From the NCBI GenBank assembly GCA_001692895.1, contig KV748238.1, positions 868,001 to 932,000 of the forward strand: a stretch of 64,000 nucleotides of DNA. The letters are read 5' to 3'. Below the pieces are notes generated by a model. That model was not told the DNA's origin. It did no database searches and saw only the letters and a program-made list of their open reading frames with translations. A program made the position numbers and the translations under genes. Below, piece after piece: positions 54,270 through 64,000 of this stretch (the first letter of the stretch is position 1; the number at the start of each line of letters is the position of its first letter). Source of the DNA: Cenococcum geophilum 1.58 (taxonomy: Eukaryota; Ascomycota; Dothideomycetes; Gloniales; Gloniaceae).

Positions 54270-57200
54270 TATACTATAGTATAGCAGATATTAGTAAGCA
54301 AGTTAGCGAAGGTTAAAAAAAGTGGAGATAAGGAGTTGACGTTACGTCTATAAACGACGTTAACGACTATATTAGTTTTAAAATCCTTAAATATAAACAC
54401 TTTAAGCTTATAAATAACGACCTATAGGAGTAATACTAGGAAGACTTTACGGATTTTACAGAAGCTATTCTTAAGGCCTATAACCCTATTACTATCTATA
54501 AACTATAAACCCTTTTACGTAACTAAGGTATATAGGTTAAAAGGAATAAACAAGTCACTATTATATAGTCCTTATATAATATAATATATAAGAAGGACCA
54601 AACGGAATAGACTAAAGAGGAAATCCTAGACCAGTTCTAAGAAATTAAGGAACTCTTTACTTCTTCTAAACTTAATATAATTGCTAGCCTTATACCTAAC
54701 CTACTTAACTAAATTCGTCCTATAAACTTAAGCGGCTTTAGACTTAACCTTATTGGCTAAAATATACCCTACTCTTAAGTTATGGATTATAATACCCCTA
54801 TAAACTAAAATACGGACCAAATTACCCCCGCTATTTAAGTCACAGATTCGCAAGCTATATATTCGCAAACTATAGATCTGTAAGTTATAGATCCATAACC
54901 TACCTAAGTAAAGACCTATAGTAAGGAGCTAGCTAACCTAGCTAAGCTCTATACCGACGAATCTAAGTATAGCGGTGAAAATAATAATTTTAACTTTAAA
55001 CTAACTATCTTTACGGACCTCTACTAGAAGGCTAATATTCCTAAATAAGAGTTTAGCTAAGCCTACTCTACTATACTACGCGGCCTAGCACTTAACCACT
55101 ACTATACTAACCTTAAGAGTAACCCCCTTGGTGTCCCCTTTAATAAGCTATATAAAGCTACCTATAACTACTTTAAAAGACCGGAATATAGGCGTAATAT
55201 CCTTACCTAATAGAATGCGACTAAGCTACGGACCGTAATTAATAAGAATATTAAAAAATCGACTACAGAGTGTCTGCAAATCCTTATTAAAGACCTCCGG
55301 CACCTATAGCACGGCCTTAACGCCAAGCTTTAAATAAATAACTTCCTATATAATAAACTTATTATAGCTTACTAGGAAGTAGAGCCCTATAAGTACGCCT
55401 ATTATAAGCCTATAGATACTTTAGCTGGCCTTATTAATGACCTACGCTCCTCTATTATAACGTATAAAGTCTTAAACCTACTAGGTAGCACTTAAGCCTT
55501 CGCCATAGATATTTAATATCCGCAGATAGACTTAGACGTCCACTTTACGGACCGCCGTTACCGCTAGCAGCACCTATACTAACTAAGTCCCACCTATAAC
55601 CCCCACAGCAACTCCTATATAAAAGTATACCCCCACAGATAAACAAGCTAGAAATACTTCGTGTATAGTAAGGAAGGATGTTAGTCTATAAGGCATACCT
55701 AAGAAGAATATAATAGGTCTAAGAAGAGATTTAATAAACGGATTAGCTAGTTTATCTTAGAATACAAAGAAGAGGAAGAAGAGGAGCCCCCTAATAAGTT
55801 AATAGAAGCCCTTATAATTAACTTTAACCTAAATAACTAGAAATAGGAGACCCTAGAGATGTTCCTAATTACTTTTAGACCTTTTACGGACAGCTAAGTC
55901 TTTAATATTACGACCGTATTAGCCGACCGTTCCTTTATATACTTAGTTACGCCTAAAAACGATTCTATAAGTACCCCCGTTACGGACATTATAGATTATA
56001 AATAGGACCTATTTATATATATTACTACAGAACGCTATACCCCTAAGGAATTTTATAGTGTTATAATCGACACAGGCGCCTCTAAAAAGTCTATTATAGG
56101 CTATAGACAATACCTCGTATATAGGACTACCGTAAATAATAATACGGATATTAATATTGTGTAAACTAGGGCCGTAAACATCTAATTCGGCATTAGCTTA
56201 ACTACATTAATTAGATTAGTTGCAGTTAAGACCCTAATTAGCCTAGTTAACTTCTATATAGTAAAAGTAGATACCCCTTTCTTACTTTGCCTTGCGAACA
56301 TAGATAGGTTATAGGTTTACTATAATAATATTACGGACACCTTAATCGGCCCTATAACTGCCCTAGAAAGTAAGTATATTACCCTGCTAATTATATAACG
56401 ATTTAGACACCCATTCCTTATATAGGGAGAGACTTTACGGACCTATATTTAGGAATCTTTTAACTATAACCCGTGCTACCTTACTAGTACGGAGATCTAC
56501 CGTCTGTACCGCCGTTTCAGCTACCTATTAGCCGAAAAGCTATATAGAGTCCTTAAACGCTCTAGACACAACAACGTTAATAGGAAGGCAGTTAATTACC
56601 TAACTAAATACTGCTCCTTTTACTAGAAATACGGACGTTCCCTAGGCTAATTTAAGTTTACCCTTTATAAGGACCTTAACTTTAACTACTTAGTATACGT
56701 AGATATTATGTATATTAACGGCAGCCTAGTATTATATATAATTAACGAGGTAACCCGCTACTAAGCCGCCTGTTAGTTATAAAATATATCCATAAAGTAT
56801 ACTTAGGATATTTTACGGACCTGCTAGATTAACACGTATATTAGACCTCCTAAGTATATTACCTATAACGCCGGTAGGAACTTTATTAGTAAGGAATTCT
56901 AGTAGTATACTATGGCTATAGCTATATTAACAAAAGCTGTTCTAGTTAAGGCGTATTAGTCCGTTAGGCTTATTAAGCGAGCTTACCTAGCTCTACGGAG
57001 AGCTTATTAGATTATTATAGATAAGTATAAGGACATTTAAAAGAAACTAGCTTTATAGATAGCCGTAAAAGCTATTAATAATACCGCTAGCCCTAACGGA
57101 CTAGTACCTACCCTCTTAGTTTATGGAGCCTACCTAAGGATAAGTAACCTAGGCCCCCCTACCCTATTTATTACGGAACGAGCAGCTATAATATAGAAGG

Positions 57201-59260
57201 TAATAGCCGAAATAGTTAAATTACGGGCTAAATAAACTATTAATAACGCCTTATACTACCGTAACGGACCTAATATAACCTTAGTATATAACCTCCCGCT
57301 TAACTCTAAAGTCCTTATATAGCGTAAAAGCGGTAGTTAGAATGGACCTTACTGTCTACTAGCCGTAGAAAACAAGATATACTGCGTATAGCTTCCTAGC
57401 TAGCTAACTAGCTTTAGAAGCATATCTATAAAACCCTACTTTCGGCCCAAAAATACCCATAACATTAAGCTAGATAAACTAGAAGCAACCGCTAAACTAG
57501 ACAAACTAGAAATAACTGCCGAATTAGATAAACTAGAGGTACCCTTATCTACCCTAGAGGTCCCCTAAAAACCCACTAAACCTACTAAACCTACCGTAAA
57601 GCGTAGCTAAGGACGCCCCCATAAGAATCCCGTAATAGAAAACCACCTAACCTCCGTAGGCACATCCACAAAGCAATCTCCGCCTATAGATATATCAGTT
57701 CTAGTATAGGAAACCCCTTTAATAGACTTATAGCGTAAAGAGATTAACAGACTACTTAAAAAGGGTATCTTTATAATTATAATAGAGAGAGATGTTCCGT
57801 AAGGCGTCCGTATATTTAACTTACGCTTTATTAACAAAATTAAGCACCCTAGTACTAATAAAGCCTTTAAGAAATTAAGGCTTATTATATAAGCTTATAA
57901 CAACTAAGGAAAGGACCTAATCCTTATATAATTGCCTATAATTTAACGGGTTAGTTAACGGATTATACTTATACTTACGCCTAGACTATAGTAAACTAAA
58001 TCTATAGCCCTTTACTTACGGGATATCTTATAAGCCTATATATAGTCTAATACCTACCTAAGTAGGGATATCTTTATACAACCACCTTATAAGCTTAACC
58101 TATAACTAGGAACAATTTTATAGGTTATAAAACCTCTTTACAGAGTACTAGAAGCCAAAAACTATTAGTTTAAGATATACTACTAGCACTACGTTAGTAA
58201 ACTTAAAATAGAATAGTTAACTTATAACCCCTACCTCCTATATAGCCCATTAAACGGCCTTAGTATTATTGGACTCCAAATAGATAATACCCTCTTCTTA
58301 GTAAACCGGACATTTACGGATGCTAAAGAGACTAAACTATAAGAAGCTAAGTTCCTAGTAAAGCTATAAAAGTAGTTAACTAAGTAGACTCCAATTAAGT
58401 TTAATAAAGGCTTAATTATATAAAAGGGTAACTTAATCTAGCTAACCTAGGAATGCTAAGCTTAAAACCTAAAGCTTATTATAGTAAAGCCTACGGACCT
58501 TACTAGTTCCTATAGAGAGACTTATAAGACCGTAAATATAAAGAACTAATACGCTATATAGCGTGCAAGAGGTGCCTATATTGCTATAGTCTGCCAACCT
58601 AAATCTACCTATAACTTATCCTTTATGGCCTAGGCAGTAGATCTATAAGAAGAAAATATTAAGTAGCTTAATAAGCGTATTTAGTGGCAAATTAACAATG
58701 CAGTAAGGGGACTTACTTTTATACCACTAGACTTAAGTTCCTTTAGCTTACTAGTATTTATAGACGCCTCCTTTACTAATAATAAGGACCTATTATTACA
58801 AATTAGCTTTATAATTATACTTACAGACCATAATTAGGACGCAAATATACTATACTAGTCTTTAATTAAGTGTAAATAAGTAACCCGTAGTATACTAGCT
58901 TCTAAACTATATACACTAGCTTATAGATTTAATATAGCAGCCGTAATTAAATTAACGGTCCAGAAGATTTTATAACTAAAGTAGTTACCCCTAGTTTTAT
59001 ACACCAATTTAAAGTCCCTTTACGACTGCCTAGTTAAACTAGGTACGACATAAGAGAAGAGGCTTATAGTCGACCTAATATACTTACGTTAGGCTTATAA
59101 ACGACGTAAGATTATAAAGGTTAAATAGATTAACAGCAGAGACAATCTAGCGGACGCTATAACTAAGGCAAAGCCATATTAAGCCCTTAAAACCCTAATT
59201 AATATAAATAAGCTTAACCTAAAAGTTATAAAATAGGTAGAATGGGACTAACAGAGTACC
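54270..59260 (+). pseudogene. Copia gag-pol polyprotein, RIP-inactivated
   Basis: Gag includes GVPFNKLYKATYNYFKRPEY near 55130-55190. Its zinc knuckle near 55650-55690 reads YFVYSKEGC-SIRH. Protease is near 56065 (VIIDTGASKKSII, active site intact). Integrase shows YVDIMYINGSLVLYIINEVT near 56695-56760 and NGLVPTLLVYGAYLRIS near 57095-57140 (stops ignored). Reverse transcriptase covers about 57690-58350 (GVRIFNLRFINKIKHP; NKAFKKLRLII). RNase H reads VFIDASFTNNKDL near 58750-58790 and LVLYTNLKSLYDCL near 58990-59035. Gln/Trp positions are often TAG. Confidence 0.92.
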
Positions 59261-59720
59261 TATAGTACGCCTACGGCCCGTTAAAAGGCCGTACGGCTTA
59301 TTATACGGCCTATTCTACGGACCGTAAGCTATTAGGTAGAAAAACGGTGGAAAGCTATAATAGAACTTAGTAGACTTACGTGACCTGCTAAATTCTACTA
59401 TATTCTGCCATAGTAGTTAAATTAACTAATTACGATTTTCTATGCCGGGCATAGAAAATCGCCATTAGCTTGCTTAGCACTAGCGCCTTAGCGGCCCTTA
59501 AAATCTAACTTATGGCTTATCTACTGCCCGTTAAAAGGCCGTACGGTTTATTTTACAGACTATAAGTAGGACTTACGGCCAGCTTAAGGTACCGTTTGGA
59601 AGGCAGCCTAGACGGCACCTTAGGGGAGATTTCCTATGTATTTTCCTTTATGTTTTATAGTTTTATTAAAGCAATTACGGAGGCTATACATAGGTGGTTT
59701 CATTTTTTAAGTACTGCCAG

Positions 59721-59988
59721 TGTATAATTATAGCACCTGTTGTACTAAACGCGTGCTTATGCATTTGGTACACCAGGTACGCGTTTACGCGTTCAGTGCA
59801 CTAACTACTCGCTTACGCGTCTAGTGCACTTATAAAGCACTAACTAATTAAGGGGGAGGTGCATCAGTATATAGACCACGTAGTCTGCTTTATATAATTG
59901 ACAGTCACTATCTAAACAAGCATACGATACTACATGTATTTCGTGCCCGTAGATACGACTCACTCGTGCTATTAAGTTAGTACGAACA
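59721..59988 (+). repeat. Complete Copia, 3' LTR
   Basis: 268 bp, near-identical to 53634-53901. AAAGG follows. Confidence 0.95.
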
Positions 59989-59993
59989 AAAGG

Positions 59994-61100
59994 TTTTATT
60001 AAAAAAGCTTAAACTTTACTATTTATATGCAGATTATAATATATTTACCACTAGTAAAGGATAACAAGGTTTAATTATATCTGCCTATATTAATAATACT
60101 AAAATTATTTATAAAAATATAGCGGTAATTAATTGGGTAAAAGCAGAGCTTAAAGCAGCCTTTTAAATAATAAATCTTAGGCCAATAAGCTTTTATTTAG
60201 GTATTATAGTTATAAAAAATCAAATAAAGAAAAAAACTATGCTTTTACAGCAGGCTTACCTTATTAAAACTCTTAAGCGCTTTAAATTGCGAAAAGCTAA
60301 TACTTTACTAACACTTATAAACACTTAATTAAACTTATAGTTAATTAAGAAACTACTAATAAGGACAATATTAGAAGATACCAGAGTATAATTAGCTTAA
60401 TTATATTTCCTATAATAAAAACAAAGCCGGATATTACCTTTACAGTATTAACTATAAGCCATTTTACTTATAATTTTGCCTCTATTTATATAATAGCTAT
60501 AAGGCTTATTTTTAATACTTAGTCAGCTTGTTTAATAAAAGAATTACTTATAAAGGCAATATAAACCTAAACCTTATACTAATTGGTTTTAATAATATTA
60601 ATTAAAAATAAGATAAAACTATAAAGTACTTTATATTAGGCTTTGTATTTATATTAAATAAAAGACTAATTTTATAAAAATTAAAGTTATAAGCTACCGT
60701 TTTACTATTAATATGCCAATTAAAATATATAATTTTAACAACTGTAGTAAAAGAGGCTATATAGCTTTAACTTCTAATTACTAAACTAAGCACGCTAAAT
60801 TAAAATAAATAATTTATTAGGATTTTAATTAAAACTTATAACTAAGCTATAAAGATATTGGCTAAAAATTTAATTTAATATAATTAGATAAAGCACATCA
60901 ATATCCAGTTTTATTATATAAGAAATAAAATAAATAGTAATAGGATTGACTTTATATATATTACCTCAATTAATATAACAGCTAATAGCTAATAGCTTTA
61001 CTAAGCCTCTTATAGGTCCTTAGTTTTATACCTCCCTTAAGCACCTTTAGATAATATAGGAGCTTAATTAACTATATTACACCTTAATAAGAAATTGGTA
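59994..61100 (+). pseudogene. Copia-A reverse transcriptase part 2 and RNase H
   Basis: Continues from 53628: YADYNIFTTSKG-QGLIISAY near 60030-60095, then INWVKAELKAAF and LGPISFYLGIIVIKNQIKK near 60135-60230. TMLLQQAYLIKTLKRFKL is near 60236-60290. The FVDD block is not clearly readable. The RNase H part is weak (GYIALTSNY-TKHAKLK near 60750-60810). Strong RIP. Confidence 0.82.
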
Positions 61101-61507
61101 TACAATAAGTAAATTCTTAGAAGGTATACTAAATAACGCCTTAAAGCCTCAAAACAAGTAATAGAACTTAACCTTAATCTATTAACCTACTACTAAAATC
61201 TAATAGCCATAATATTAGGGAGAGCTTATACTAATAAGAAAAATAGATATATTTTAGGAGAAATATAAAGTAAGGCTATTAGACCTTTAGAGCTCTATAG
61301 GTAATGCAAAACACTTATAGAGAGGTGCTGCCAAATATTTAGGGGGCGTTTTATAGAGTAGGCGCTGTCTTTAGGCGCTAGGGAGGATATAACTCCTTAT
61401 TAAATACTTATTATACCTTAGAGGAGCTTTAGTAACCCTTATTAAGCAATCTTATACCCCTATATACAGTATATATAGCAGTATTATTAACTAAGCTTAA
61501 GGGAGGG
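61101..61507 (+). other. Copia-A 3' untranslated region
   Basis: No readable coding. It ends in a polypurine tract AAGCTTAAGGGAGGG directly before the LTR at 61508. Confidence 0.55.
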
Positions 61508-61676
61508 TGTTGGCGAACAAGTTTATAACGATATTACGCGATAAGACTTATAAGGAGAAACCTCTTGGCAAGAATCTGACCAATTAGACAACTTTGACCA
61601 TGCGGTTAAAGTTCTATAAAATCTCAACTACTACCTATATAAAAGATAAGCAATATATAAGCTTTAGCTTAATAAC
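61508..61676 (+). repeat. Copia-A 3' LTR, interrupted
   Basis: Begins TGTTGGCGAACAAG right after the polypurine tract. Its right part appears to be cut by the next Gypsy LTR at 61677, so only the first 169 bp are in the window. The Copia-A 5' LTR was not found. Confidence 0.6.
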
Positions 61677-62024
61677 TATTACGGGACACCCCCGTAACAC
61701 CTTGCACACGTCCACCTATTTCTACTAACTCAGCAATTAGAGACCAACCGCGAAATAGCAATCTAACGGCAATTTACGGCATTCTGCCATATTCTACCAA
61801 GTTCTACCAAATTCTGCCAAGTTCTGCTAGGACTATAACCTAAACTCTATTCTGCCTATATACGTATTAACTAAGCAACTAAGTTAACGATATATGCCCT
61901 TTCTTCCTGTTTTCATACCTTCTTTCCTTACGCAACGTCTTGACTTTATTACGCAGTTTATATATATAGCTTAATAATACCTACTTCGCTATATATTATT
62001 ACCGCTTGTGCTTACTCTGTAACA
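61677..62024 (+). repeat. 5' LTR of the terminal Gypsy (Gypsy-E)
   Basis: Starts TATTACGGGACACCCCCGTAA (TG to TA at the tip; compare TGTTACGGGACC at 5701) and ends CTCTGTAACA, about 348 bp. It contains ATTCTGCC/ATTCTACC units as at 5815-5965. Gag coding follows. The 3' LTR is outside the window, so these limits are tentative. Confidence 0.6.
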
Positions 62025-62039
62025 CTACATTATGTTAAA

Positions 62040-64000
62040 AACTTACACTACCCTCTAAAAATACAGAACGACCCTAAAGCCCCCGTAACGGCCGACGCTA
62101 TTATAGCTGCACTCTAAGAATAATTAGCAGGTATATAGAAGTCCTTTACGGACGCCCTTATATAGCATTAAGCCACTTTAACTTATTAGTAAGCCGAATA
62201 AGAAGCATAATAATAATAATTAATTAAAGCACTTTAAGAAGAAGTCCGTATCCTTAAGATGCCTATATTAAGGCCTTAAGACCAAACACCATCTCTAAAG
62301 ATAAACACGCGGAACGCAAGCCCCGAATTAATAGTAGTTACTCACCCTATAGAGCCAACTACTACACTAAAACGATCTAAGAAACTACTAGACCCCCTAG
62401 TATTTACCAGTAAATGACAAGAGCTTTAGTTATTCTTAAGCCGGCTTAAGAATAAGCTAACCAGTAATGCTAACCGCTACCTAACTAAAGCTAACTAACT
62501 CTATTACGCCCTAAGTTAACTAAAAGGAAACGCAGCTAACCTTATTAAACCTCTCTAACCAAACTTAGTATAAAGCCTAGTTATACTTCTTAAAGCTATA
62601 TATAGTAACCCAAACCACCAAGCCACCGCTTAAAGAAAGATAAACCAAATAACTTAAGAAAAGAAAAGTTTCCTAGTATACTTCTCCGAATTTAACCGCT
62701 ACGTAAAGGAAATAGGCTGAAATAACTCCACACTAATTAACAGCCTTATTAAATCCTTAAGCCCTAAACTAAAAACCTCCCTAATAGGCGTAGACCTCCT
62801 AGAAACTCTTAACGCCTATATAAACGTTATTAACAAACGGTATAATAATATACTACGCCTTACACTAAAGCCCGTTTATTGGTATAATATAATAACCCTA
62901 CAAATATTTACTAAGTTATCGTCTTAACCTAAGCACCCTGACGCCATAGATATTAACACTAAGACCCTAGGATACGCCCCATTAGGGTCCTCTAAATAAG
63001 AACAACGCATTAAGCTAGGCCTTTGCTTTAAATATAGAAGTAGCTCCCACCTCTTAAACCACTACTCCGTCCCTATACCCCGAAACGATTTATAAATGGC
63101 TAGCACTGGCAGCCGTCCACCATATTAATCTTCTAGTTACCGTCCCTAATCTTTATCTAGTTCCACCCCTACGTCTAGTAAGCACTATTTATAAGGACAA
63201 AGCTACAGCTAACGTCCTATAAGAACCCTACCCTAATTACCTCTAAAAGGAAGGTCCTAGAGCTAAGTCGCTTTCTAAGACGGCTCTGCTATAGGATCTC
63301 GTTAAATGCATTTAACGTCACAAACTCCAATTCTTGGGACCGTAGCATAACCATTAACTGCTGTCTTTGGTAGAATAGTTAATAGGCTAACGCTTAAATC
63401 CTAATCAATATAGGAGCTAGCGGCATAGGATTTATTAATAAGATCTTTATGTAAAATAATAATTTTACCCTAACCCCCCCCCAACCGGCATATTAACGTA
63501 TTTAGATTTAATAGTAAACGCACTATCTTAGGCCGTATTACCTACGTAGTATTCCTAAGACTCCAATACCTAAACCATAAAGAATTAATTAAACTTTTCG
63601 TTACCACCCTTGGTTACTTGGTGATCCTAAAATAACCCTAGATAAAGCTATATAAGGTAACTATTAATTAGGACAACCTTAAGCTTCTATTTACTGCCTC
63701 CCATTATAAGTAGAAGTGCCTTATAACTCGCCACTTAAACCCAGAACTAAAATCTAAAAAATCCACCAGGATCCACCAGTTTAAAATTTCCATAACTGTC
63801 CACCCTATACCTAAGAAATCCACCAGATTCCACCAACCTAGGAATTCCACTGAATTCCACCAACGTAAGATCTCCACTAATACTTACTCCACGCCTAAAA
63901 ATTCCACCGACATCTACTAAGGACCCAAAAACTCCACTAAATTTTATAAGTTATTACTAAGCACTACACCGCCCCAAGCCAAGTAAAAGCTTAAGCTCTA
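62040..64000 (+). pseudogene. Gypsy-E gag and protease, 3' part outside window
   Basis: Plus strand, stops ignored. The gag core reads RLKNKLTSNANRYL near 62435-62490, SFLVYFSEFNRYVKEIG near 62670-62715 and LETLNAYINVINKRYNNILR near 62800-62860. A zinc knuckle reads RIKLGLCFKYRSSSHLLNHY near 63010-63065 (C-x2-C-x4-H-x4-C with Tyr at two Cys). A retropepsin box reads ILINIGASGIGFINKIF near 63395-63450 (DTGA changed to NIGA). The element runs out of the window. The region after 63720 has tandem TCCACCAGATTCCACCA-like units. Confidence 0.85.

Larger units (their letters stand above)
53634..59988 (+). mobile_element. Complete Copia element, 6.36 kb
   Basis: LTRs of exactly 268 bp (53634-53901, 59721-59988) beginning TGTATAATTA and ending GTACGAACA or GTACAAACA. 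The target duplication is AAAGG (53629-53633, 59989-59993). Gag, protease, integrase, reverse transcriptase and RNase H follow in Copia order on the plus strand. It is inserted in the reverse transcriptase of Copia-A. RIP stops are present, but motifs are easier to read than in most elements here, so it is comparatively young. Confidence 0.96.

Noticed and set aside
57607..57837. Minus-strand 76-codon frame
   Set aside because: Opposite the Copia reverse transcriptase, whose sense reading is clear.
1..64000. tRNA or rRNA genes, biosynthetic cluster, or virus-derived genes
   Set aside because: No cloverleaf-like or ribosomal sequence and no enzyme or viral domain outside retroelement proteins could be recognised by eye. 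A covariance-model scan would be needed for a firm negative on tRNAs.

Overview
The window looks like an AT-rich, transposon-packed compartment of a filamentous ascomycete genome that carries repeat-induced point mutation (RIP). Nearly every coding stretch is a recognisable retrotransposon or DNA-transposon protein riddled with TAA/TAG codons. Two copies of one LINE differ mainly by CA-to-TA and TG-to-TA changes. The introns, the C2H2 regulator and the element families (Tad-like LINEs, chromodomain Gypsy, Copia with 5-bp target duplications, Tc1, hAT) fit Pezizomycotina. The species is not identifiable from the sequence alone.

Layout. 1-2708: 3' half of a LINE. 3022-13546: a minus-strand Copia element with 163-bp LTRs, swollen by minisatellites, a foreign LTR fragment and a 2-kb ORF1-only LINE derivative. 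14203-14800: a non-autonomous hAT element with an 8-bp target duplication. 14875-16160: the only convincing host gene, a three-exon C2H2 zinc-finger protein, followed by about 1.2 kb of normal-looking DNA. 17342-19705: a Tc1-type DNA transposon. 20626-26185: a complete LINE with a 14-bp target duplication. 26876-31170: foldback elements and a cluster of unclassified degenerate repeats. 31171-52244: a nest of Gypsy elements. A plus-strand Gypsy is split by a minus-strand Gypsy (33664-39549) and by a second plus-strand Gypsy (40318-51537). The second one is itself split by a minus-strand LINE (44370-49624). 52728-61676: an old Copia split by a complete Copia (53634-59988), with a foldback element just upstream. 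61677-64000: 5' LTR and gag-protease of a further Gypsy running off the window.

Nothing here works as an operon or pathway; the order records successive insertions. Exact target duplications let several host elements be read across the insertion, which gives relative ages. The zinc-finger gene and its flank, the hAT element, the outer ends of the Tc1 element and a 300-bp island near 20.2-20.5 kb are the only parts that escaped heavy RIP. The best candidates for something undescribed are the long-arm foldback family, the ORF1-only LINE derivative, the unknown coding-like stretch at the end of the 40-51 kb Gypsy, and the zinc-finger gene itself. Domain positions inside RIP-damaged pseudogenes are approximate.
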